From Actinobacteria bacterium BACL4 MAG-120820-bin23 (lineage in GTDB: Bacteria; Actinomycetota; Actinomycetes; Nanopelagicales; Nanopelagicaceae): a stretch of DNA of 6,382 nucleotides. The stretch lies in assembly GCA_001437855.1 (NCBI GenBank), contig LIBD01000052.1:1-6382 (forward strand), in the 5' to 3' direction. Below the pieces are notes generated by a model. That model saw only the letters and a program-made list of their open reading frames with translations. It made no database searches and had not been told where the DNA came from. Position 1 is the stretch's first letter; the number at the start of each line of letters is the position of its first letter. Both the position numbers and the translations under genes were made by a program. Below, one piece after another: positions 1 through 6,173 of this stretch.

Positions 1-1433
1 CCCCCAGGGTGAGCTGAGCCGCCAACACAGAATAATCCCTTGGTCTTAGATCTATTTCTGGCTCGCAGAAAAGCAGATGCTGCGGAATTACTTGATGTAC
101 CGTAAATAGATCCACCTGGAGCCATGGCGTAGTTTTCTAAGTCTGCTGGAGTTCTGTACTTCAAAAATTCAAGTCTTGGTGAAACATTCATACCTAGCCC
201 ATCAAGTTTATTAACTATTTTCTTGGCATAAATATCACCATTTTGTTGCCAGTCCCAACCTGAATCTGGTTCATGTCGAGGAGCATTGACTAGTACAAAC
301 CAAGATTCCTTATTTACGCTTTTTACCATACTGTCATCTTTTGGTGCGCAAATATAAATAGTGGGGTCATCTACTGGAATTTTTCTATTAAATACATCTT
401 CAAACTCATTATCGTAGTTTTGTGGAAAAAAAACATTATGGTGAGCTAACTCTACATTTTTGCCTCTAGAGTTATCTAAGCCTAGTAGTAATGAAAAACC
501 AGACAGAGACCTCGTAGAACGTTTAAGCTTCTCTCTCTCATAACGAGCTGATTTAACTTTTTTAGATATTAAATTATTGTAAACGTGTTCAGCATCAGCA
601 TTGGCAACTACTAAATCACTAGCAATAAATGTTTTATCTTCAATCACAATTCCTTTAGTTCTGTCATGATCAACAGTTATTTCTGTAACACGTGAGTTAA
701 ATTCGAATTTAACCCCTAAACCTTGGCACCGAGTTTGCAGGGCGTTAGATAGTTGACCTATTCCACCTTTTATATGCCAGGCTCCAAAGGCACTTTCAAC
801 AAATGCGATTGTTAACAGCACGGCCGGTGCCCTTCGCGGGTCACTACCTGTGTATGTTGCATACCGGTCAATGATCATTTTTAGATGTGGGTCAAGATCC
901 ATTTTATTGCTTAATTGGCGCAAGGAAGTAAAAGGTGCAATTTCTTTTATTTGTCTAAAAAGATTTTTATTTTTAAGCAGTGGCCAGATTGAATCTAATT
1001 CAGACTCAACAAATTGCTCTCTTGAAAGTTCCCACATGCGCTCTGCTCTGTCAATTACTTTCTTCCAATCTTGTCCAGATTTATCACCTAGCACCCGTGA
1101 AATTTCTTGGTAAGTTTTTGGGTTAGACAGATTTGGAAAAGTTATCGACTTGCCATCAGTAAAGTTGTATTTAAAAGCTGGGTCTACCGGCACTAATTCC
1201 AAAATATGTTCAAGTCTTTTCCCAGTTTTTAAGAATAGATCTCGATAAACGGCAGGCAGAGTTAAGAGTGATGGACCGGTATCGAATGCAAAATCTCCAA
1301 ACCATTCAGTTCTGCACTTTCCACCAGATCGTTCACTGTTCTCAAAAATTGTAACTTCATGACCATTTTTTGCAAGTCTTGCTGCAGCACTCATGCCACC
1401 AATACCAGCTCCAATTACTGAAATTTTAGCCAT
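1..1433 (-). CDS. crtI: Carotenoid desaturase, CrtI/CrtD type (3' end off the window)
   Basis: This is an FAD-dependent desaturase that introduces conjugated double bases of the carotenoid backbone, that is, double bonds, either in phytoene (CrtI role) or at C-3,4 of a hydrated end group (CrtD role). The frame is open for 477 codons from ATG at 1433 and leaves the window before its stop. The N-terminus has the dinucleotide-binding motif GAGIGG (residues 8-13) followed by an acidic strand end (FE, 30-31). GGKCRT (37-42) and DTGPSLLTLP (51-60) are typical of the family. The last visible residues, GGSAHPG (471-477), match the conserved C-terminal FAD-contacting motif, so roughly 20-30 residues are missing. 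The start overlaps the stop of the upstream glycosyltransferase by 8 bases, which suggests translational coupling. The family is certain. The choice between phytoene desaturase and 3,4-desaturase is not, and the hydratase and CrtA-like neighbours make the CrtD role a real alternative. Confidence 0.88.
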   Translation of the reverse strand, partial: MAKISVIGAGIGGMSAAARLAKNGHEVTIFENSERSGGKCRTEWFGDFAFDTGPSLLTLPAVYRDLFLKTGKRLEHILELVPVDPAFKYNFTDGKSITFPNLSNPKTYQEISRVLGDKSGQDWKKVIDRAERMWELSREQFVESELDSIWPLLKNKNLFRQIKEIAPFTSLRQLSNKMDLDPHLKMIIDRYATYTGSDPRRAPAVLLTIAFVESAFGAWHIKGGIGQLSNALQTRCQGLGVKFEFNSRVTEITVDHDRTKGIVIEDKTFIASDLVVANADAEHVYNNLISKKVKSARYEREKLKRSTRSLSGFSLLLGLDNSRGKNVELAHHNVFFPQNYDNEFEDVFNRKIPVDDPTIYICAPKDDSMVKSVNKESWFVLVNAPRHEPDSGWDWQQNGDIYAKKIVNKLDGLGMNVSPRLEFLKYRTPADLENYAMAPGGSIYGTSSNSAASAFLRARNRSKTKGLFCVGGSAHPG

Positions 1434-2496
1434 GAATAATATTTCTATCTCGCCAAGTAAGCGTTTTAGTTAATCTGCCATACCAGGAATAAAAGATTAA
1501 TATGATTAAAAGGCCAACAGCAACTGGATGTAGCAGAGCAGTACTTGGAATTCCTCCAGTTCTTAGAGAAGAGAATACTCTGCTTAAAAAGATTAAAACA
1601 AATGCCAATAAAGCCAGGTTTGATCCTTGCATTGCAGCAACAATCGGGACAATCCCATTTAAAACCAGAATTATTAAAGTAAAAACTATACCAATAGGAT
1701 TACCGAAGGCTTTGTAAAGAGACTTTTGGTAACCACGGATGAGTTCTATGTTTGTGTTATACATTTTGCAAGTTGCAACTTGACTTGCTTCGGCCACCGA
1801 ACCTCTAAAGCCGGATGTAATCAACTGGCGAGCAAGCATCAAATCATCTAAAACTTCGCCCTTAATTTTAAAATGTCCGCCACTTTTTAAATATGCAGAT
1901 TTCTTAACTATAAAAAATTGTCCATTTGCGATGGTCATCGACTTAATTGGAAATTTGTAGGTCAATATTAAGGGAACTGATGCTAACCAGGACCACTGGA
2001 GTAGTGGTTGAAATACTCTTTGTAAAAATCCTTCTGTTAGCTGCCTTGGATAGGGAGAGATAAAATCCCATTCTTGCATTGAGTTTAATGCCGAAGAGAT
2101 TGCATTCTTTGATAACCTCACATCTGCATCGAGAAATACTAGATATTCACCAGTGCTATGTTCTGCAAGCTGGTGACATGCCCATAATTTACCAAGCCAA
2201 TCCTGGGGCGTTGGCTGACCTTCTATGATTTTAATGCTTGAAAATTTCCTTAGCTCTGACAGTGTTTGATCACTTGATTCATCATCTAGAACTAATATCT
2301 CATAATTATGTAAACCACTTTGGTTTACTACAGCATTAATGCATTCCTGAACGTTTAATTCCTCATTCCTCATCGGAATCAAAACCGAAATAGAGTTAGA
2401 GGTTGAAAAACTCTTGTTCTTAACAACTCTAATACTAAAGTTATTGAGTATTACCAGAAATAGCGAAACACATGCCAGAATTAATACAAGTTCCAT
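1426..2496 (-). CDS. Membrane-anchored family 2 glycosyltransferase, CruG/CrtQ-like
   Basis: This is probably the carotenoid glycosyltransferase of the operon, transferring a sugar from a nucleotide sugar to a carotenoid hydroxyl at the membrane. The 356-residue product starts at ATG 2496; a TTG one codon earlier is possible, but the ATG gives a tidy TGATG junction with the cruF stop. In order it has an N-terminal hydrophobic segment (about 2-20), a GT2 nucleotide-binding core (SVLIPMRNEE near 37-46, LDDESSD near 70-76), the metal-binding DXD as DAD (about 123-125), an acceptor-side EVLDDLML segment (about 214-221), and two or three C-terminal membrane segments (about 267-309 and 325-340). 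This layout matches CruG and staphylococcal CrtQ-type enzymes. CruF next to CruG is the cyanobacterial arrangement for myxol glycosides. The sugar and the hydroxyl it attacks cannot be read from the sequence. Its last 8 bases overlap the desaturase start. Confidence 0.85.
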   Translation of the reverse strand: MELVLILACVSLFLVILNNFSIRVVKNKSFSTSNSISVLIPMRNEELNVQECINAVVNQSGLHNYEILVLDDESSDQTLSELRKFSSIKIIEGQPTPQDWLGKLWACHQLAEHSTGEYLVFLDADVRLSKNAISSALNSMQEWDFISPYPRQLTEGFLQRVFQPLLQWSWLASVPLILTYKFPIKSMTIANGQFFIVKKSAYLKSGGHFKIKGEVLDDLMLARQLITSGFRGSVAEASQVATCKMYNTNIELIRGYQKSLYKAFGNPIGIVFTLIILVLNGIVPIVAAMQGSNLALLAFVLIFLSRVFSSLRTGGIPSTALLHPVAVGLLIILIFYSWYGRLTKTLTWRDRNIIHG

Positions 2497-3308
2497 CAAA
2501 TATTACTTGGTGGACCAAAACGTGAAGCGAATAAATATGGAATCATTAGTAGTCCAAAAACAATCCCACCTGAAACTGCAACACCTGGAGAATCAAAGAA
2601 AAATACATTCCCTACAACTCCTGAAAAGAAAGTCCATCCTAAAAAAATGTTAGGGATAGGTGGTACTTGCGAAACATTTCTTCGGTCTTGTCTGAGCAGC
2701 TTGTGTAAAATTGCCATTAAGCCCATTCCAGTTAACAACCAGCCGAATGCATTTGATAATGGAATGCTTGGCTGAAGTGGCACATTTTGCCCTGTAAAAT
2801 CCCATACCCATCTTTCAGCAGCAACCATTTGCGGATCTAAAAACAAATCCCAGGCCATCATTCCAAGGCCTCCATATAGAAAAACCCAATTCTTAGTTAC
2901 TTTTCTTGCAACTATCAAAATTGGGTGAGCAATCATTACCCAAGCAAACGGAACGACTAGTGGAACGCCATAAATTTGATAACCAAGCGTGCCTGAATAT
3001 TCATAACTACCAAATGGCCAACCTGTTCTACTGCCTATTTGTTCAATTATTAGTGAGTAGTTAAATGTAACTAAGAAAAAAGTTAAAGCATAAGTTAGGC
3101 CATAAGCAAGTAGTGCATGAAATAACATTGCGCCTGCCGCCCAATATACTGTTGCAATTGTAATAATTCGCAGTGTTTCACCATCTGTAAGTGGGTAAGA
3201 AATCTGCAGTGCAATCGCGACAAGTAATATTCCATACAGCGCAAACAGTTTCCAGGTCGAAAGACCTTGTCGACTATTTCGCTTGGGATAAAACTGACGT
3301 AATGACAT
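2496..3308 (-). CDS. cruF: Carotenoid 1,2-hydratase, CruF family
   Basis: This is an integral-membrane hydratase that adds water across the C-1,2 double bond of a psi end group, making the tertiary 1-hydroxyl of gamma-carotene- or lycopene-type carotenoids. CruF is unrelated to the CrtC hydratase of purple bacteria. The 270-residue length is normal for the family. Recognisable signatures are TGWPFGSYEY (95-104), GVPLVVPFAW (114-123), WDLFLDPQMV (153-162) and IPLSNAFGW (182-190). About seven or eight hydrophobic segments are visible, including 19-36, 45-84, 113-136, 184-203, 222-238 and 243-261. ATG at 3308 is the start, preceded by TTGGACC with only a weak Shine-Dalgarno. The gene lies 21 bases after the CrtA-like gene, and its TGA stop shares one base with the glycosyltransferase ATG (TGATG). 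Bisanhydrobacterioruberin hydratases belong to the same family, so the exact substrate is open. Confidence 0.92.
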   Translation of the reverse strand: MSLRQFYPKRNSRQGLSTWKLFALYGILLVAIALQISYPLTDGETLRIITIATVYWAAGAMLFHALLAYGLTYALTFFLVTFNYSLIIEQIGSRTGWPFGSYEYSGTLGYQIYGVPLVVPFAWVMIAHPILIVARKVTKNWVFLYGGLGMMAWDLFLDPQMVAAERWVWDFTGQNVPLQPSIPLSNAFGWLLTGMGLMAILHKLLRQDRRNVSQVPPIPNIFLGWTFFSGVVGNVFFFDSPGVAVSGGIVFGLLMIPYLFASRFGPPSNI

Positions 3309-3329
3309 GGTCCAATTGTGCCGTACTAA

Positions 3330-3989
3330 TTAAAGATGGCCACGCTCTTGAAGTACAGCAAAGCGCGCAAATAGCTCTTCGGAGTACCAATTCTCTTCCG
3401 AGGTGGCCTTAATTGCCGCTCGGTGGGCTTGTCCCTGATATGCAAACTCTCGTAGCTTGGCCCCATTTTCCCAAATAGAAAATGTTCCTTGAAGCCCGAT
3501 CGGAGCTTCACCAATACCAATAGCTGATATCAAGCCCTGGGATTTATGAAGACTTGCAGTCACCGGGGGAACAGCTGACCAAAAAATAAAATTCTTTCGC
3601 CAGACAATCCTTGCACGAGTAATTGCTGCAACTTTCCCACTCCATTCAATCTTTTCTTGGTCAAATGGCTGTTTTCTAGACCATAGACCGTGAGAGGAGA
3701 TTGGCTTAAGAATAATTCTGTATTCAGAAGTAGAAATTTTTTGCCACCTGCTGATTACTTTTGAATGATCTAGCTCATCAATCTTTTGATCACTAACTGT
3801 TACTAGTAATCCCCACCGTAAGGGATCAGCATCTTTTGGCGTAAAAGTCTCACCTTTACCAGTCCCAAGTAGCTTTATAAACTTAATTCCTGATTCTCTT
3901 TTCAATCGCAACTTATTTGTAGCCATGTACAAGAAAGCTATGGGTATATACCTTTTCTTTACTCGCCAAAAATAAAGGACAGTTTTCAA
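3330..3989 (-). CDS. crtA: CrtA-like carotenoid monooxygenase (spheroidene monooxygenase family)
   Basis: CrtA of purple bacteria oxidises C-2 of spheroidene in two steps to the 2-keto product spheroidenone, and is reported to carry heme. The product here has 219 residues, slightly shorter than purple-bacterial CrtA. It carries KLLGTGKGETFTP (39-51), PIGLQGTFSIW (163-173), FAYQGQAH (182-189) and WYSEELFARF (201-210), all of which I recognise from CrtA. The start is TTG at 3989, not ATG: the next ATG, at 3926, would drop 21 residues that align with the family N-terminus (FWRVKKRYIPIAF corresponds to the early strand before the KLLG motif). The TTG forms a four-base TTGA overlap with the hydrolase stop. 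Its place in a CruF/glycosyltransferase/desaturase operon points to 2-oxidation of the hydrated carotenoid end. Whether it stops at the 2-hydroxy stage or continues to the ketone cannot be told from sequence. Confidence 0.85.
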   Translation of the reverse strand: MKTVLYFWRVKKRYIPIAFLYMATNKLRLKRESGIKFIKLLGTGKGETFTPKDADPLRWGLLVTVSDQKIDELDHSKVISRWQKISTSEYRIILKPISSHGLWSRKQPFDQEKIEWSGKVAAITRARIVWRKNFIFWSAVPPVTASLHKSQGLISAIGIGEAPIGLQGTFSIWENGAKLREFAYQGQAHRAAIKATSEENWYSEELFARFAVLQERGHL

Positions 3990-4774
3990 GTTGTACTACT
4001 TACAGTTGAATTAATTTCAGACAGCACCTCATCAGTACTATCCCACATCGGAGCATGTCCAGTATTTGGCAAAATAATCCATTTTGCATGGTTTGGAACT
4101 AATGAGCGTTCTTGGCAAGTTTTTTCTGGCAGAGTGCGATCACTGTCACCAAAAATAATTGTGATTGGTATATTTTCTGAAACTTTTTTATCAAATCTTT
4201 TACCTAATAATGCATCCCAAGCCGGGAAGTAGCCTGTGGAATTTGCCATGGCGTTTGTAGCATCAAGGCATATTTCATAATCTAATTCCTTCCACCTCGG
4301 TGAGACTGTTTCAAATCCAATTTGCTTAGCCCATGTGTAATTTAGAAGTGAGGGAGCTAATTTATTTACCCCTCCTGCGATAACTCTTAAGGCAACCTCT
4401 CCAGGGTAGCGAGAGGTAAATGGGGTTAACCATAAGCCAGCGGGCGCTAACGCAATTACGCTACTGACACTCTCTGGGTAGTTAGCCGCTATTTCTAAGC
4501 AGATCCAGCCGCCAAGTGAATTTCCGATTAGATGGAATTTGTCTACATGAAGGTCAGCTAAGTTTTGTTTAATAAGTTTTGCTAAAGAGTTTGGATCCAT
4601 GGGCTGATTTTTTGAATATGGCGTCTGCCCATGCCCAGGTAAGTCAATTAGAACAAGTTTGAAATCATTACTTAAGACTTTAACTAGCGGTTTCCAAGCA
4701 GTCGCCGCAGAGCCCATGCCATGAATGAATACCAGGGGTTCTCCTTGGCCAAAGGTTTCTATGGACAGCTTCAT
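3986..4774 (-). CDS. Alpha/beta hydrolase, first gene of the carotenoid operon
   Basis: This is a 262-residue single-domain alpha/beta hydrolase of unknown substrate, with no signal peptide, so cytoplasmic. The catalytic layout is complete: oxyanion-hole HGMG (18-21), LIDLPGHG (42-49), nucleophile elbow GNSLGG (84-89, Ser86), FGDSD (208-212, with Asp212 the likely acid) and NTGHAP (237-242, His240). It resembles the MhpC/BchO-like hydrolases that are often labelled only by family. ATG at 4774 is preferred because the conserved first strand begins directly after it; a TTG at 4813 would add 13 residues but overlap the divergent rhodanese. A TAATCT motif lies seven bases before the ATG. The stop overlaps the CrtA-like TTG start by four bases, so the hydrolase is made together with the carotenoid enzymes. 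A role in carotenoid tailoring or ester cleavage is inferred from that position only. Confidence 0.85.
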   Translation of the reverse strand: MKLSIETFGQGEPLVFIHGMGSAATAWKPLVKVLSNDFKLVLIDLPGHGQTPYSKNQPMDPNSLAKLIKQNLADLHVDKFHLIGNSLGGWICLEIAANYPESVSSVIALAPAGLWLTPFTSRYPGEVALRVIAGGVNKLAPSLLNYTWAKQIGFETVSPRWKELDYEICLDATNAMANSTGYFPAWDALLGKRFDKKVSENIPITIIFGDSDRTLPEKTCQERSLVPNHAKWIILPNTGHAPMWDSTDEVLSEINSTVSSTT

Positions 4775-4779
4775 GACTC

Positions 4780-4787
4780 TAAGATTA
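4780..4787. promoter_or_regulatory. Overlapping divergent -10-like elements, probably leaderless promoters
   Basis: Only 20 bases separate the hydrolase ATG (minus strand) from the rhodanese ATG (plus strand). Within them the plus strand reads TAAGAT at 4780-4785, nine bases before the rhodanese ATG. The minus strand reads TAATCT at 4787-4782, seven bases before the hydrolase ATG. Both fit the actinobacterial TANNNT -10 pattern at the spacing expected for leaderless transcripts. The rhodanese has no Shine-Dalgarno; the only GAAGG ahead of the hydrolase is 13 bases from its ATG, too far to be ideal. I see no convincing -35 hexamer on either side, so this call rests on motif plus spacing. Confidence 0.4.
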
Positions 4788-4794
4788 CCTTCTA

Positions 4795-5109
4795 ATGAAA
4801 GATCTGGATGCAACCGCTTTTGCTGAAATAATTACCGAGCCTGATGTAATTTTACTTGATGTTCGAACTTCAGCAGAGTATCTAGAAAGTCACATTCCAG
4901 GTTCTTTTAATATAGATTTTTATGGTGAGTATTTCTTGCCAGATCTGGCCGCTCTAGATCGAAGTAAAAGCTATGCGATTTATTGCAGATCCGGGAAGAG
5001 ATCAAATGATTCTTGCCAGATCATGACAGAGTTAGGGTTTGATGATTTATACAACCTTCGTGGCGGAATTGTCGAATGGGTAGAATCTAATCAGCAAGTT
5101 ACTCAGTAA
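4795..5109 (+). CDS. Single-domain rhodanese-like sulfurtransferase
   Basis: This 104-residue cytoplasmic protein consists of one rhodanese domain, which carries sulfane sulfur as a cysteine persulfide. It shows LLDVRTSAEYLESHIPGS (20-37), the usual domain signature, and the active-site loop CRSGKRS (64-70) with catalytic Cys64. The C-terminal LRGGIVEW (88-95) closes the domain. ATG at 4795 is the only reasonable start, because an in-frame TAA lies at 4780-4782. It is the only plus-strand gene in the window, divergent from the carotenoid operon and convergent with arsC. It therefore does not share a transcript with either, unless there is readthrough. The actual sulfur donor and acceptor are unknown. 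Sulfur relay to a partner, or a link to the nearby TauE/SafE permease, is possible but only suggested by proximity. Confidence 0.92.
   Translation: MKDLDATAFAEIITEPDVILLDVRTSAEYLESHIPGSFNIDFYGEYFLPDLAALDRSKSYAIYCRSGKRSNDSCQIMTELGFDDLYNLRGGIVEWVESNQQVTQ
5099..5109. other. Tail-to-tail gene overlap forming a palindrome
   Basis: The 11 bases TTACTCAGTAA are five-base inverted arms around one central base. The left TTA is the arsC TAA stop on the minus strand and the right TAA is the rhodanese stop on the plus strand. The one-base centre rules out a normal hairpin terminator, and there is no T-run that would support one. The two convergent transcripts therefore overlap at their 3' ends. Confidence 0.6.
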
Positions 5110-5503
5110 TTAACGTTGGAATTAATTCTTTAACTAGTTTTTCAATTTCATCTCTTATTGGCCTAACAGCTTCCACACCTTGTCCAGCCGGATCAGATAG
5201 TGGCCAATCTAAATATCTCTTTCCTGGATAAAAAGGACAAGCATCACCACATCCCATAGTAATAACCACATCTGATTGCTCAACAGCAGAGGTAGTTAGC
5301 ACCTTTGGAATTTCATTTGAAATATCTATGCCAAGTTCAGCCATGGCAGCCACGACCGTCGGGTTTATGTTTTTTGCCGGCTCTGATCCAGCAGATCTGA
5401 CCTCAATTCGATCTTGTGCAAAATGTGTAAGAAATGCAGCCGCCATCTGAGAACGACCAGCATTGTGGACGCACACAAAAAGCACAGAGGGCTTATTCAT
5501 CAT
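5099..5503 (-). CDS. arsC: Arsenate reductase, low-molecular-weight phosphatase type
   Basis: ArsC reduces arsenate to arsenite in the cytoplasm through an arseno-cysteine intermediate. The 134-residue product has the P-loop CVHNAGRS (11-18; CX5R with Cys11 and Arg17), two further cysteines in MGCGDACP (Cys85, Cys89), and the general-acid loop WPLSDPAG (100-107, with Asp104). The four-residue cysteine spacing differs from the wider C82/C89 pair of the S. aureus pI258 enzyme. It resembles actinobacterial ArsC proteins, which use either thioredoxin or mycothiol/mycoredoxin for recycling; which applies here cannot be told. Two ATG codons are adjacent (5503 and 5500) and either may start the gene. 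Both lie inside the last codons of the aquaporin gene, so translation is likely coupled. The 3' end overlaps the convergent rhodanese by 11 bases. Confidence 0.92.
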   Translation of the reverse strand: MMNKPSVLFVCVHNAGRSQMAAAFLTHFAQDRIEVRSAGSEPAKNINPTVVAAMAELGIDISNEIPKVLTTSAVEQSDVVITMGCGDACPFYPGKRYLDWPLSDPAGQGVEAVRPIRDEIEKLVKELIPTLITE

Positions 5504-6158
5504 TGGTCTTATCAGGATTAGTTATTTGTTTTGCAACTAAGAGTCCAAGTAAGCCACCAAGCAGTTGTGCAATTATGAATAACAAAACTGAAGCAGGTGC
5601 GATACCAACAATAGATGAGGTAAAAACTCTACCTACGGTGATAGCAGGATTTGCAAATGAGGTGCTTGAGGTAAATAAAATCGCACCAAATATCCAAAGT
5701 GGCACGTATATAGCGACCAAGTCATCACGCTTTGGAAATCTTAGAATAATCCAGAGTAAGACCATTGTTGCAAAAATTTCAGATAAGAAAAGATTTGAAC
5801 CATCCCGTGATATCTCAGACTGGGCTAAAACCTGTTGATTAAACATAAAATTAGCCAAAATTGTGCCACTAATTGCTCCCAAAGTTTGAGCAACTACATA
5901 CAGTAAAAATATTTTAAACTTTATTTTTTTAAGAAGCAGCATTACTAAAGACACAGCCGGATTAAAGTATGATCCGCTTATCTTCATGCCAATACGAATT
6001 GCAATAGCAAGTGCAATAGCTGTTGCTAGGGCATTAACAAATAACTCAAGCCCATTATCAGCTCCTAGGCTGGTGAGCATATGGCCAGACCCAACAATGC
6101 CTACAGCCAAGATCGCAGTTCCTAAGAATTCCATAATTACTGCCCGCTGCTGTTTCAT
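5493..6158 (-). CDS. Aquaporin-family (MIP) channel, arsenic-linked type
   Basis: This is a membrane channel of the major intrinsic protein family, 221 residues with about six hydrophobic spans and both half-helix loops. The first NPA is in SGSYFNPAVS (61-70) and the second in SFANPAITVGR (167-177). The residue after the second NPA, normally the Arg of the aromatic/arginine selectivity filter, is Ile173. That implies a wider or less polar pore than in water or glycerol channels. A similar loss of this Arg is, as I recall, a feature of Sinorhizobium AqpS, which works with ArsC in place of an ArsB pump. Being directly upstream of and overlapping arsC supports efflux of arsenite or methylated arsenicals down the gradient. 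ATG at 6158 has a good GAAAGG Shine-Dalgarno. Substrate assignment is inference; membership of the family is certain. Confidence 0.9.
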   Translation of the reverse strand: MKQQRAVIMEFLGTAILAVGIVGSGHMLTSLGADNGLELFVNALATAIALAIAIRIGMKISGSYFNPAVSLVMLLLKKIKFKIFLLYVVAQTLGAISGTILANFMFNQQVLAQSEISRDGSNLFLSEIFATMVLLWIILRFPKRDDLVAIYVPLWIFGAILFTSSTSFANPAITVGRVFTSSIVGIAPASVLLFIIAQLLGGLLGLLVAKQITNPDKTNDE

Positions 6159-6163
6159 AGCTG

Positions 6164-6169
6164 CCTTTC
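6164..6169 (-). promoter_or_regulatory. Ribosome binding site of the aquaporin gene
   Basis: GAAAGG on the minus strand ends five bases before the ATG at 6158. It is the clearest Shine-Dalgarno in the window and fixes the start of the channel gene. Most other genes here rely on overlap with the preceding gene or appear leaderless. Confidence 0.6.
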
Positions 6170-6173
6170 AATG

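Noticed and set aside
426..433. Run of eight A (eight T on the coding strand) in the desaturase, a possible frameshift site
   Set aside because: The reading frame and family-like sequence continue unbroken on both sides, so there is no evidence of a frameshift or programmed slippage.
850..1113. 87-codon plus-strand open frame
   Set aside because: It lies antisense inside the desaturase, whose motifs are clear. Its translation shows no recognisable domain and there is no promoter or ribosome binding site of note.
1502..1717. 71-codon plus-strand open frame inside the glycosyltransferase
   Set aside because: It is antisense to the C-terminal membrane segments of the glycosyltransferase; its translation has no recognisable domain.
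2414..2653. Plus-strand open frame across the cruF/glycosyltransferase junction
   Set aside because: It is antisense to two well-supported genes and has low-complexity Lys/Gln/Leu-rich content.
3326..3520. 64-codon minus-strand open frame
   Set aside because: It is a shifted frame within the CrtA-like gene, whose own frame carries the conserved WYSEELFARF motif.
4774..4813. TTG at 4813 as the hydrolase start
   Set aside because: It would overlap the divergent rhodanese coding region and add 13 residues with no family support. ATG 4774 directly precedes the conserved first strand.
5434..5838. 134-codon plus-strand open frame across arsC and the aquaporin gene
   Set aside because: It is antisense to both NPA-containing and P-loop-containing genes, and has no family resemblance.
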